Source of the DNA: Melghirimyces profundicolus | GTDB taxonomy: Bacteria; Bacillota; Bacilli; Thermoactinomycetales; DSM-45169 | Assembly: GCF_003054245.1 (NCBI RefSeq) | Contig: NZ_QBKR01000016.1 | Span: forward strand, 25,678 to 89,677 | Reading direction: 5' to 3' | DNA length: 64,000 nt | Shown: positions 8,967 through 17,370 of the stretch, one piece after another | How the letters are laid out: every line of letters starts with the position of its first letter | How positions within the stretch are numbered: the first letter of the stretch is position 1 | The notes under the pieces: generated by a model | What the model saw: the letters and a program-made list of their open reading frames with translations, nothing else | The model's database searches: none | What the model was told of the DNA's origin: nothing | Program-made: the position numbers and the translations under genes

Positions 8967-9532
8967 GCTTGGGGTTTTTTGACACAGATCGAAGTGGCCA
9001 GGCCGACGGCGCTGATGGTCAAAAAGGTGTGGAAAAGTTGGACGGGAGTCAGTATGAAGCTGCCGATTCCGATAATGACGGCATCGATCAGGAAAATCAG
9101 GATGCCGGGATTCCATTGGTACCGGTCGGCGATCAGTTGCGCAAGCAGGTCCGTTCCGCCGGTGCAGGTTTTAAACCGGAGCATCAGGCCGACGCCGGTC
9201 CCCACCAGCAATCCGCCGGAGAGCGCGCTGAACAGGATCGGCCAGTGAATCGTTCCCCTGAGGGGAGACAGCCAGTCGATCAACCATGCGGAGACCAGCA
9301 TTCCGTAAAAACTGTTGAGGAACATCCGCCGATCCATCATCCATACAGCCAAAAAGATGGGGAGACTGAGCATGATCATGGAAAAACCCGTCTTCATTCC
9401 CCACAGGTAGCGGAGGATCAGGGCCAGACCGATCATCCCCCCGTCCAGCAGCCGGTGGGGAGTCAGAAACAGGTTGATTCCGAGGCTGATCAGCAAACCA
9501 CCGGCGAGGATCACGGAATGACGGCAAAGCAT
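8957..9532 (-). CDS. YitT-family (DUF161) membrane protein, short form
   Basis: A 191-residue protein with five to six hydrophobic helices and the signature KTCTGGTDLLAQLI of the YitT/YqfU/YpjC family. The usual C-terminal DUF2179 domain is absent. ATG at 9532 was chosen because AGGAAGGAG lies five bases upstream; the longer open frame opposite the pbp gene is not supported. The final residues Ala-Leu and the stop codon lie in the end of the dispersed repeat, so the original C-terminus may have been replaced. Function of the family is not established. Confidence 0.82.
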   Translation of the reverse strand: MLCRHSVILAGGLLISLGINLFLTPHRLLDGGMIGLALILRYLWGMKTGFSMIMLSLPIFLAVWMMDRRMFLNSFYGMLVSAWLIDWLSPLRGTIHWPILFSALSGGLLVGTGVGLMLRFKTCTGGTDLLAQLIADRYQWNPGILIFLIDAVIIGIGSFILTPVQLFHTFLTISAVGLATSICVKKPQAAL

Positions 9533-9691
9533 ACCCGCTCCTCCTTCCTGACCGCTGTTCATAAACATTATGTTTGTCCAACCCGTGTTATGAGATGAGT
9601 CATCGGAAGGTGTCCATTTTGTGAAGAACATGCCATCCGGTATACAGCGTTCCCCGGTTGCCCAAGCTGGAAGCTGAAAGGGCGGATCGAT

Positions 9692-11488
9692 ATGCAAACG
9701 GAAACCGGAGTTTGGAAAAGGAGACTGGTTCCGGTGTTGTTGGTCGCCGCTTTTTGCGGTATTTTGTTTCGGTTGTACTGGATCCAAATGATTGCAGTCC
9801 ATTCCTTCTCCCGGGAGGAAGCCGATCTGATCACGGAAGCGGAGGAGCAACAGAGCGGTGTGTTTATGGTGGACAGCGGGAGGGGGCAAATCCTGGACCG
9901 GAACGGAATTTCCTTGACAGGGGAGAGAGATTGGCGGTTGATCGTCTTTCCCTTGTCCGAAAGTCAGTGGAGGGTCGATACGGACAAGCTGAACCGGGTG
10001 GCGAGAATCATCGGGCTCTCCCCCCGGGAGTTCAGGGAAACCGTTAAAGCCTTGCGCCGTCCCCAGGTTCTCCACGACCGGAAAGGCAAAGAGGAAGCCC
10101 TGTCGGAGAAGCAGGCGGAAGCGATTCAGGAGTTGGAAGTGCCGGGGGTCTACGCCCTGAAGACCGACTACCGGCAGGATCCGGACCGGCTTGCCCGGCA
10201 AGTGATCGGCCGGGTGGAACGGAATCCGTTTCTTATCCGTGAGCGGTATCCGGATGAATGGACCAACGGAAGGTATCAGGCCCATTCCCGGATCGGAGTG
10301 ACCGGGCTGGAAGCTGCTTTTGAACCCTTCCTCCGGGGTGGGCGGCAGCATTTGCTCACCTATATCACTGACGGAGGGGGACGTCCTTTGAACGGACTCC
10401 ATATGGCGACCAGGGAAAGTGGAGGGGCCATCCCCTATCGCGTCGTCAGCACGTTGGATCAGAGGGCTCAGCGAGTGGCGGAAAAAAACCTGGAAGAAGC
10501 CGGGGTCACCGAAGGTGCCGTGGTGGTGCAGGACTTGGCTTCCGGAGATATTCTGGCCATGGCAAGCCGCCCAAGCCTCGAATCCGCGGGAAAAAACCAA
10601 AATCCCTGGAACAACCGGGCTTTGATGGAGATGACCCCTGGTTCCATCTTCAAGACGGTGACGGCCGTGGCGGCGCTGGACACGGGAAAAGTGAAGCCGG
10701 GGGAAACCTTTGATTGCAACGGCCACTTGGGACGTTACGGGATGAAAGACTCCAAGCCCGGCGGCCACGGGCGGCAGAGCCTGGAAGAGGCCTACGCCAA
10801 TTCCTGCAACGTTGTCTTCGCCCGGGTCGCTGAACGGGTGGGAGGGAAAACGTTGAAGGATTACGCCCATCGCATGGGGGTTGGAGAGCGGATCCTGTGG
10901 TCCGGTCCGGTGTTTAAAGAGAAGGATTTCCGTCAGCTCCCCCAGGAACAGACCGGGTTGATCTTTTCCAAAGAGACTTCGCTTGAGGATTCGGGGGCGG
11001 TGGCCCAGACGGGCATCGGGCAACGGGATGTGAAAGTGACGCCGCTTCAGGCGGTGAATATGGTGACGACCCTTTTTCAGGAAGGGAAAACATTGAACCC
11101 CCGAATTGCCCGGGAAATCCAGCGTCCGGACGGGGAGGTGCTTTACCGCTTTCCCCCTCATGCACTCAAGACGGAGAAAAAAATCGCGAGCTTTGCCCTC
11201 GAACGGGTGAGGCACATGATGCGGCTGGCGGTGACCGACGGAACAGCCCGATCCCTGCAGGGGGCCTCCCTTGCGCTGGGCGCCAAAACGGGGACGGCCC
11301 AGGTCGGACCGGACAAAGACACCTACAACAAGTGGATGGTGGGATACGGCCCCTATGAAAAGCCTCGCTTTGCCGCGGCGGTGGTGATCCGTTCGGTCAG
11401 AGACAGTGGAGATATGCGCGCCCATGAAGTGTTCCGCAAAGTGATGGAAGGGCTTGAAAAAGAGTTGAAGGGGGAGAAAAAAGGGTAA
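9692..11488 (+). CDS. Class B penicillin-binding protein (D,D-transpeptidase)
   Basis: 598 residues: an N-terminal membrane anchor (about 11-30), a PBP dimerisation domain, then the transpeptidase domain. Active-site motifs are all present: SIFK (nucleophile Ser at residue 318), SCN (Ser 371) and KTGTAQ (Lys 532). It cross-links peptidoglycan outside the membrane. No PASTA domains are present. The size and lack of PASTA fit the PbpA/PBP2 or SpoVD-like group of spore formers, but the exact role (elongation, division or cortex) is not clear from sequence. It is monocistronic and followed by a terminator. Confidence 0.9.
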   Translation: MQTETGVWKRRLVPVLLVAAFCGILFRLYWIQMIAVHSFSREEADLITEAEEQQSGVFMVDSGRGQILDRNGISLTGERDWRLIVFPLSESQWRVDTDKLNRVARIIGLSPREFRETVKALRRPQVLHDRKGKEEALSEKQAEAIQELEVPGVYALKTDYRQDPDRLARQVIGRVERNPFLIRERYPDEWTNGRYQAHSRIGVTGLEAAFEPFLRGGRQHLLTYITDGGGRPLNGLHMATRESGGAIPYRVVSTLDQRAQRVAEKNLEEAGVTEGAVVVQDLASGDILAMASRPSLESAGKNQNPWNNRALMEMTPGSIFKTVTAVAALDTGKVKPGETFDCNGHLGRYGMKDSKPGGHGRQSLEEAYANSCNVVFARVAERVGGKTLKDYAHRMGVGERILWSGPVFKEKDFRQLPQEQTGLIFSKETSLEDSGAVAQTGIGQRDVKVTPLQAVNMVTTLFQEGKTLNPRIAREIQRPDGEVLYRFPPHALKTEKKIASFALERVRHMMRLAVTDGTARSLQGASLALGAKTGTAQVGPDKDTYNKWMVGYGPYEKPRFAAAVVIRSVRDSGDMRAHEVFRKVMEGLEKELKGEKKG

Positions 11489-11505
11489 GGGACCCGAAAA
11501 CAAGA

Positions 11506-11536
11506 AAGCCGATCCCTCAAGGGTCGGCTTCCGGTT
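11506..11536 (+). terminator. Terminator after the PBP gene
   Basis: AAGCCGA...TCGGCTT hairpin with a GGTTTTG tail, 17 bases after the stop. The 11537-11734 interval holds only GC-rich hairpins; no gene is convincing there. Confidence 0.7.
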
Positions 11537-11734
11537 TTGTGATCACTCGATGGGAAATGAAGGTTTCAGTCCGGCGGAAAGATCGTGATCTCCTTCAGCC
11601 GCGGGAAAAAGGGGCCGCGGCTAGATCGTCCGCCGCAAAGGGAGGAAATCCCGTATTCTTCATCAGGGTCCGTCTGAAGCAAAAAGAAAAACCGGCACCC
11701 GCGCAGGCGGTGCCCGGGTTCCGGCCAAATAAAC

Positions 11735-11758
11735 AGCCGCGCTGTTAAGCGCGGCTTG
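11735..11758 (-). terminator. Terminator of the ect operon
   Basis: AGCCGCGC / GCGCGGCT hairpin with a six-base loop, just after the ectD stop on the minus strand, followed there by GTTTATTT. Confidence 0.7.
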
Positions 11759-11771
11759 ATATGGGCCCCTC

Positions 11772-12671
11772 TCAGGAGTTTTGCAGCACCGGAGTTTGGA
11801 TCGTCCGGTTGGCGATGTATTCCGGACGGGGTTTCAGCCCGGAGAAGGGTTCAACCAGTTTGTTTTTTACGCTGTTGAAGACGAAGAAGACGTTACTCCG
11901 GGGAAGCGGTGTGATGTTGCCATTGGATCCGTGCATGGTGTTGCATTCGAAGAGGAGAAGGGAACCGGCGGGCGCGGCGGCGGTGGTGATGCCGCCTTCT
12001 TTCACCATCCGGGTCAGGCTTTCGTTATCCGGAACGCCCAACTCCTGCTTCTTCAGAGAGAATTTATAGTTGTCCTCCGGCGTTTCCCCCACGCAGGAGA
12101 CGTATTTCTTGTGGGAGCCCGGAATCAGCATCAGCGGACCATTGTAGGAATGGTTGTCGGTCAACAGGATGGAACAGCTGATGGCCCGCATGCGGGGCAT
12201 GCCGTCCTCCACGTGCCAAGTTTCAAAGTCGGAGTGCCAATAGAACTCTTTTCCTTTGAAACCGGGTTTGAAGTTGATGCGGAACTGGTGGACGTAGATG
12301 TCGCTCCCCAGAATTTGCCGGATGATGTCCGTCACCCGGGGGTCACGGGAGAGCCGGTTGAACATTTCGTTTTTCCGGTGGGCGTCGAAAATCGAGCGGA
12401 TTTCATTGCTTTCCGGCTCCCGGATCACTTCCGGGGAATCATTGTCTCGGTTCTCCTCCCACAAGAGGTCCAGATGCTTGCGCATCTCTTTCACTTCTTC
12501 AGGGGAGAAGAAGTTATCCAGTAACAGGAAACCGTTGGTTTCGTAGAAATCCAGCTGCTGTTTGTTCAGGGGCCCTTCTTTCAGTTCCCCGGGGCTCCCG
12601 TACAGCACCGGATCTTTCCGTTCAAGAATTTTCGGCTTGTCATAGACTCGGGAAGGATACAGATCTTCCAT
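11772..12671 (-). CDS. ectD: Ectoine 5-hydroxylase EctD
   Basis: About 299 residues of the non-heme Fe(II)/2-oxoglutarate dioxygenase superfamily; converts ectoine to 5-hydroxyectoine. The EctD signature [15 protein letters not shown] is intact. Counting from the upstream ATG at 12680, the iron ligands are His149, Asp151 and His250, close to the numbering in studied EctD proteins. ATG at 12671 has GGGAG at eight bases, better than the ATG three codons upstream. Last gene of ectABCD; 116 bases separate it from ectC and contain a small hairpin at 12753-12769, which may lower its expression relative to ectABC. Confidence 0.95.
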   Translation of the reverse strand: MEDLYPSRVYDKPKILERKDPVLYGSPGELKEGPLNKQQLDFYETNGFLLLDNFFSPEEVKEMRKHLDLLWEENRDNDSPEVIREPESNEIRSIFDAHRKNEMFNRLSRDPRVTDIIRQILGSDIYVHQFRINFKPGFKGKEFYWHSDFETWHVEDGMPRMRAISCSILLTDNHSYNGPLMLIPGSHKKYVSCVGETPEDNYKFSLKKQELGVPDNESLTRMVKEGGITTAAAPAGSLLLFECNTMHGSNGNITPLPRSNVFFVFNSVKNKLVEPFSGLKPRPEYIANRTIQTPVLQNS

Positions 12672-12752
12672 CACATTCACTCCCGTAAATGGTATTTGGA
12701 TGGGATGGGTTTCCTTCAGTTGTGTCGTGACTCAGCCGACCTCTGGAATGGA

Positions 12753-12769
12753 AAACCGGGATCCGGTTT
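12753..12769 (-). other. Small hairpin between ectC and ectD
   Basis: AAACCGG / CCGGTTT with a three-base loop, followed on the minus strand by a short T run. It may be an attenuator or an RNA-processing stem inside the operon. Confidence 0.4.
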
Positions 12770-12793
12770 CTGTCACTGAGGTCTTCCACCGGG

Positions 12794-13177
12794 TCAGTCC
12801 AACAGCGGGTAGGCTCCTTCTTCATCGTGAGTTTCGTTGCCGGTGCACGGAGGATTGAAGACGCAGACCATCCGCAGATCTTTTTTGGCGGTCACCCTGT
12901 GCTTTTCATGACCGTCCAGAGTGTAGAGGGTGCCCGGCTTCAGTTCGTAGACGGTGCCGTCTTCCAGGTCCTTCAGCTCCCCTTCACCTTCAATGCAGTA
13001 CACCGCCTCAATGTGATGTTTGTACCAGAACTCGGAGACGGTGCCTGCTTTGATGATGGTGTCGTGGAGCGAGAAGCCGACGCCGTCTTTCTTCAGGAGA
13101 AGCCGGCGGCTTTCCCAGGTTTCACCCTTGACAACGGCTGCTGTTCCAATGAGGTCTTCCAAGTGCTTAACGATCAC
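12794..13177 (-). CDS. ectC: L-ectoine synthase EctC
   Basis: A 127-residue cupin that cyclises N-gamma-acetyl-2,4-diaminobutyrate to ectoine. The start GTG at 13177 gives MIVKHLEDLIGT, which aligns with the usual EctC N-terminus. The longer open frame upstream is not supported. Cupin residues are visible in EFWYKHHIEAVYCIEGEGE and LYTLDGHEKHRV. Length is typical. It is 64 bases after ectB on the same strand. Confidence 0.95.
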   Translation of the reverse strand: MIVKHLEDLIGTAAVVKGETWESRRLLLKKDGVGFSLHDTIIKAGTVSEFWYKHHIEAVYCIEGEGELKDLEDGTVYELKPGTLYTLDGHEKHRVTAKKDLRMVCVFNPPCTGNETHDEEGAYPLLD

Positions 13178-13241
13178 TGTGTTCATCCTTTCCCGGTTGT
13201 TTGCTGGGATCGAAAAATGGGTCGGGTATAAATGGAGTTTC

Positions 13242-14510
13242 TCAGGCGGCAGCTTCGATGCTTTTTTCCAGAATGGCCAGTCCTTTATCCAGTCCTTCAT
13301 CGTCAATAATCAGCGGTGGAAGGAGTTTGGCCACTTCACTGTCGGGTCCGGACGTTTCCATGATCAGACCTCGTTTGAAAGCCTCTTCGCACACTTTTTC
13401 GGCGAAACCTTCTTCCGGGAATTCGATTCCCAGCATCAGCCCCCGGCCGCGGACTTCTCCCTTCAGGTCGGGAAATTTTGCGGTGATGTCCTCGAGGGCG
13501 GTCCGGGTTTTTTCCCCTTTGCGCCGAATTTCTTGGGCGAACTCATCCGTCTCCCAGTAACGGAGCGCCTCGGTGGCCGCGACGAAAGCCAGGTTGTGGC
13601 CGCGGAAGGTCCCGTTGTGCTCCCCGGGAGCCCATGTATCCAAATCCGGACGGATCAGGGTGATGGCAAAGGGAACACCGTAGCCGCCGAGGGATTTGGA
13701 CAGACAGACGATGTCCGGTTGGAGACCGGCGGGTTCGAAGCTGAAAAAGGTGCCGGTCCGTCCGCAACCTGCCTGCACGTCGTCGACAATCAGGAGGACA
13801 CCCTGACGGCGGCAGATTTGCTCAACCTGCTTCAACCACTCGGAGCTGGCGACGTTGATCCCTCCCTCGCCCTGGACGGTTTCCAGGATAACTGCCGCGG
13901 GGAGATCGACGCCGCTACCCTTGTCTTCCAGGTACCGTTCAAGCAGGGTCAGCGAATCGACCTTGCCGTCATATTGGTCGTAGGGAAGGGATACGGCGTT
14001 GGTGAGCGGGATCCCGGCGCCTTTCCGTTTAAAGGCATTTCCGGTGACCGAGAGCGACCCCAGCGTCATCCCGTGGAAGGCACGGGTGAAGCTGATCACC
14101 GTATCCCGGCCGGTCACTTTGCGGGCCAGTTTGAGGGCGGACTCCACGGTGTTGGTACCGGTCGGTCCGGGGAACATCACTTTGTAATCCAATCCCCGGG
14201 GTTCCAGGATGATCTCCTTGAATTTCTTCAGAAAGTCCGCTTTTGCCGTGGTGGCCATATCCAGGCTGTGGACGATCCCGTCGGAGGAGAGGTACTCGAT
14301 CAACTTTTCCTTCATGCCGGGGTCATTGTGTCCGTAGTTCAGGGCACCCGCACCGGCAAAGAAGTCGATGAACTCCCGACCTTCCTGATCCCACAGTTTA
14401 TAGCCTCTGGCCTTTTCAAACACAGTGGGAAAACTGCGGCAATAGCTTCGTACTTCGGATTCGACTTTTTCAAACACGCTCATGTCCGTTTTATCGGATG
14501 TCGGTAACAA
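13242..14510 (-). CDS. ectB: Diaminobutyrate--2-oxoglutarate transaminase EctB
   Basis: 422 residues, class III PLP aminotransferase. It makes L-2,4-diaminobutyrate (DABA) from aspartate semialdehyde, the first step of ectoine synthesis. It shows the [17 protein letters not shown] segment, [12 protein letters not shown] and the PLP lysine in LSKSLGGYG. The likely start is TTG at 14510, using the GAGGAGG inside the last codons of ectA; ATG at 14483 ([16 protein letters not shown]) is an alternative. Four bases separate it from ectA. In principle it could also work in reverse on DABA released by the neighbouring catabolic genes. Confidence 0.95.
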   Translation of the reverse strand: MLPTSDKTDMSVFEKVESEVRSYCRSFPTVFEKARGYKLWDQEGREFIDFFAGAGALNYGHNDPGMKEKLIEYLSSDGIVHSLDMATTAKADFLKKFKEIILEPRGLDYKVMFPGPTGTNTVESALKLARKVTGRDTVISFTRAFHGMTLGSLSVTGNAFKRKGAGIPLTNAVSLPYDQYDGKVDSLTLLERYLEDKGSGVDLPAAVILETVQGEGGINVASSEWLKQVEQICRRQGVLLIVDDVQAGCGRTGTFFSFEPAGLQPDIVCLSKSLGGYGVPFAITLIRPDLDTWAPGEHNGTFRGHNLAFVAATEALRYWETDEFAQEIRRKGEKTRTALEDITAKFPDLKGEVRGRGLMLGIEFPEEGFAEKVCEEAFKRGLIMETSGPDSEVAKLLPPLIIDDEGLDKGLAILEKSIEAAA

Positions 14511-14514
14511 TGTA

Positions 14515-15075
14515 TTATTGAACCTCCTCGGTGATTTCCTTCGACTCGAAAGGACCGATTCGGTAAGTCCATTCAGACTCGTGTCCCTGGTCGGGGAACA
14601 TGTTCTCGGAGAAACATTCGGAAATGGTACATTGGGCTTTCATATCCTTCGCCAATCCTTTGAAAAGCGATTGGGAAGGAAGGTTGGAGGGAGAGACGGT
14701 CGCTTCCAGGTACCGGACTTCTGAGCAGGCATCCCGGGAGAGCAGGGACTTCAACAGCGCTTTGCCCAATCCTTTGCCCCGTTGCGACGGATCAACGGCC
14801 ACCTGCCAAACAAAAACGGTATCCTTGGCGTTCTGGGGTCGGAATGCAGAGACAAACCCCACGATCTTTCCGTCGTTGTCTTCGGCGATGACACAGGTTT
14901 CGGGGAAAAACTTGCACAGCATGAGGTAGCTGTACGAGGAGTTGAGATCCAACACTCCGGCCCGTTTGATCAGTTTCCACACATCCGAGCCGTCTTCTTC
15001 CTCGGGCTTGCGGAAAATCACGCCCATGGACGGGTTTTGGATCCGAATGTTCGAGGGTTTTGTTTGCCGTTCCAC
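14515..15075 (-). CDS. ectA: L-2,4-diaminobutyrate acetyltransferase EctA
   Basis: 186-residue GNAT acetyltransferase that makes N-gamma-acetyl-DABA. The acetyl-CoA loop is [15 protein letters not shown], and the N-terminal [18 protein letters not shown] is characteristic of EctA. GTG start at 15075. An AAGGTGGGTGA site lies further upstream, so a non-standard start nine codons earlier (ATT) cannot be excluded. First gene of ectABCD. Confidence 0.93.
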   Translation of the reverse strand: MERQTKPSNIRIQNPSMGVIFRKPEEEDGSDVWKLIKRAGVLDLNSSYSYLMLCKFFPETCVIAEDNDGKIVGFVSAFRPQNAKDTVFVWQVAVDPSQRGKGLGKALLKSLLSRDACSEVRYLEATVSPSNLPSQSLFKGLAKDMKAQCTISECFSENMFPDQGHESEWTYRIGPFESKEITEEVQ

Positions 15076-15130
15076 TTTGCGGACGGTCTGACTACCGTTA
15101 ATGGAGACTCACCCACCTTAAAAATTAATT

Positions 15131-15159
15131 TTGTTATCATCAAGAAACCAACCATTCAA
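15131..15159 (-). promoter_or_regulatory. Candidate promoter of ectABCD
   Basis: On the minus strand TTGAAT and TAACAA are 17 bases apart, about 55 bases before the ectA start. The surrounding 40 bases are AT-rich. No clear osmotic sigma-factor motif is recognised. Confidence 0.4.
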
Positions 15160-15353
15160 CTGCCTACCATATACTAACGTGACCTGGACCATAAGGTCTA
15201 AAGTGCTATACCCGCTCAGGAAAAGGTTAAACATCCTGATCCACAAAGCCGGGAAGTCAGAACGGGATTCTTTAAAAATCCTTCCGCATGGTGTCAGATG
15301 CTTCGGATTTGCCGGAAGACGTTTAAAGAAAAAATGATTTCATACAAAAAAGA

Positions 15354-15389
15354 TATGGACAGGCCGCTTTTTAAACGATCCTGTCCATA
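15354..15389. other. Perfect 10-bp inverted repeat (TATGGACAGG...CCTGTCCATA)
   Basis: Two perfect 10-base arms around a 16-base loop that contains TTTTTAAA. It lies directly beside the dispersed repeat and upstream of the ect promoter. It could be an operator or a terminator-like stem. Confidence 0.5.
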
Positions 15390-15391
15390 GA

Positions 15392-15674
15392 AGTATGGTG
15401 AAAAAGTGAGCGGCGGCATTTACCCGAAGCCGCTCCGGCTGCACTCACAGAGCACAAGTCTCGCCTGGGGTCGCTTCACTCCCCGGTCTCGCTATGCTGT
15501 CCTGCAGAGATGCAGGCATTGTCCGCTACGAATCTTCCTGCTGCGGGCAGGGGCAAACGCCTTCGGATGCAACACAGAGAAGCTTTTGCCCCTGAACGCC
15601 CTTGCAGGACAGCAAAGTCGCTATTTCGGGTAAACGCTTCTCTTCTTCTGAGCCTGACCATCAATCACAACGCT
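15392..15674 (+). repeat. Dispersed palindromic repeat, full-length 283-bp copy
   Basis: The most complete copy. The outer ends are AAGTATGGTGAAAAAGTGAG and ATCACAACGCT. Inside are nested inverted pairs: TTTACCCGAA with TTTCGGGTAAA, CTGTCCTGCA with TGCAGGACAG, AGGGGCAA with TTGCCCCT, AGCGGC with GCCGCT, and CCTGC with GCAGG. The element can therefore fold into one long branched hairpin. Open frames inside it are by-products of this composition and are not shared as proteins between copies. It lies between ectA and the 3' end of the pucR gene. Confidence 0.85.
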
Positions 15675-15690
15675 TATCGGTTTCATAGCC

Positions 15691-17358
15691 TCAGGGGCGT
15701 TCGTTCATTTCGTTTTCCCAGATCTTGAGGCTCAGATGGAGCAGAAACAAGTCGTCGGGGTTTAACAGGGTGAGACCGGTCAGAAATTCGATTTTGCGCA
15801 GCCGGTAAAGGAGGGATTGACGGTGAAGGTTCAATTCCCTTGCGGTTTGGCTGACATTGCACTGGTGACGGATGTATACCTTCAATGTCTGAATGAGATC
15901 GATGCCCCGCTGTCGGCTGTAGCGGAACAGCTGCTCCATGGTTTTCCAGGTGATCTCACGCATTTCTGTATGGTTGCCCAGGTGCCGGAGAGCCCGGTAA
16001 AGGCCGGTTTCCTTGAAAAAACTTCGGTGGCCGGGCCCCTTTTGTTTTCTTCCGATCTCCAGGGCGGTCCGGGCATCCTGATAGCCGTTTTCGAAGGTGA
16101 AAAGACCGGCGCGGTTTTCCGCGACTCCCCAGGAAATCCGCCAGCCGGAGGCTTCCTGCAGAAAAGTGCCTTCCAGCCGGTCCAGAAATTCGTGAGCGGT
16201 TTCCGTCGCCTGTTCCGGTGAGGATTCCAGATAGACCACCCACTCCACCCCTTGGGAAGCGACGAGCAGGCGACGGTTCATTCTCCGCCCCGCCCGCTGG
16301 ATTTCACTCTCCAACCGGTTTATCAGTTGTTCCGGCACTTCCGGCTCGGGACGGCGGGGGCCGCTCTCCTCCAGACGGCCGGCGAGGCAGACGTAGGAAC
16401 GTCCGATGTCAAACCCCAATGTCCGGGCCCGTGAACGGGCCACTTCCTGTGAATGGAACTCCCCTTTGGCGAGACTCCAGATGTAATCATGGCGGAAACG
16501 AAGCTCGGTTTCCCGCACCGCCTGATTTTGAAGAAACCACAGGGCGGCGGTGGTGGCGGCGTGTTCCAGGATCATCAGACCCTCCGTTTTGGCGAACTCT
16601 TCCGCTCCTTTTCCGTCGGGAAGAAGGGATAGAAGGTATCCCTGCAGTTTACGGGCAGACCGGATGGGCATTTCCAGACAGGTTTGTTCGTCCAGCTGAA
16701 ACCAGCGCCACTCGGAATGAATCGGATTCCGGGAGGCCGTCAGTTGATGGACGAGGACGGGGCGGCTTTTTTCCAGATATTCGGCCCACAGCCGGGAAAG
16801 GAGTTTGGAGCGGGGACTCTGGCCCAGGATTTCTCCGCTTTCCCCGACGATAATGGCGGGTTGTCCCCAACGCTCTTCCGTGGCCGTGGCGATGCCGGAG
16901 AGGTTGGCCCCGCCGAGGAGGAGCTGGAGGAGGTGTTGCTGTACATCTTTGGACAGACGGGCGATCCGATCTTGTTTGCGGTCCAGTTCTTTTGCGACTC
17001 GTTGGACGATATCGGAGAAACGAATCTCCCACGGAATTTCGATGAGGGGCATTTTTTTGTTTTCCGCCAACTGAATCGCTTCCTCCGGAATGCGGGACAG
17101 GTAGTGTCCGGTGGCCACGGCGAGAGCGGAAGCCCCCGAACGGATGACATCGCGAACGAATCGGCAGAACTGGCCGGTGTCCTGGCTGCAGCCGATGGCC
17201 GAACTGAGAATCAGTTCGTTTTCCCGGATAAAGTTGTCCACGGGCACCTCGATCACCGAAACCCAGTCGACCCGTCGGAGGGGCAGCCAGGTTTCGGCTG
17301 TCCGCACTTTGGCTCCTTCCATCACGTCCATGTCGATGACATCCTTGACGGTCAGCAT
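15691..17358 (-). CDS. PucR-family transcriptional regulator
   Basis: 555 residues: N-terminal PucR ligand-sensing domain (starts MLTVKDVIDMDVMEGAKV), a central GGDEF-like region, and a C-terminal PucR-type helix-turn-helix (CNVSQTARELNLHRQSLLYRL). ATG start with GAGGTGAG upstream. It is 12 bases downstream of eutB, so the two form an operon divergent from doeA. By position it is probably the regulator of ectoine/hydroxyectoine catabolism, a job done by the MocR-type EnuR in many proteobacteria. The ligand is inferred, not shown. Confidence 0.85.
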   Translation of the reverse strand: MLTVKDVIDMDVMEGAKVRTAETWLPLRRVDWVSVIEVPVDNFIRENELILSSAIGCSQDTGQFCRFVRDVIRSGASALAVATGHYLSRIPEEAIQLAENKKMPLIEIPWEIRFSDIVQRVAKELDRKQDRIARLSKDVQQHLLQLLLGGANLSGIATATEERWGQPAIIVGESGEILGQSPRSKLLSRLWAEYLEKSRPVLVHQLTASRNPIHSEWRWFQLDEQTCLEMPIRSARKLQGYLLSLLPDGKGAEEFAKTEGLMILEHAATTAALWFLQNQAVRETELRFRHDYIWSLAKGEFHSQEVARSRARTLGFDIGRSYVCLAGRLEESGPRRPEPEVPEQLINRLESEIQRAGRRMNRRLLVASQGVEWVVYLESSPEQATETAHEFLDRLEGTFLQEASGWRISWGVAENRAGLFTFENGYQDARTALEIGRKQKGPGHRSFFKETGLYRALRHLGNHTEMREITWKTMEQLFRYSRQRGIDLIQTLKVYIRHQCNVSQTARELNLHRQSLLYRLRKIEFLTGLTLLNPDDLFLLHLSLKIWENEMNERP

Positions 17359-17370
17359 TCCGAACTCACC

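Noticed and set aside
8957..11503. An 848-codon open frame on the minus strand opposite the PBP gene
   Set aside because: Only the last 191 codons (YitT protein) have protein character and a ribosome site; the rest is an antisense by-product of the high-GC PBP gene.
11539..11748. 69-codon frame between the PBP and ectD genes
   Set aside because: Lies over GC-rich hairpins and the two operons' terminators; composition is not protein-like.
15406..15728. Several short open frames inside the dispersed repeat
   Set aside because: They occur in different frames in different copies, lack ribosome sites and do not survive in the deleted copies; the element is better read as non-coding.
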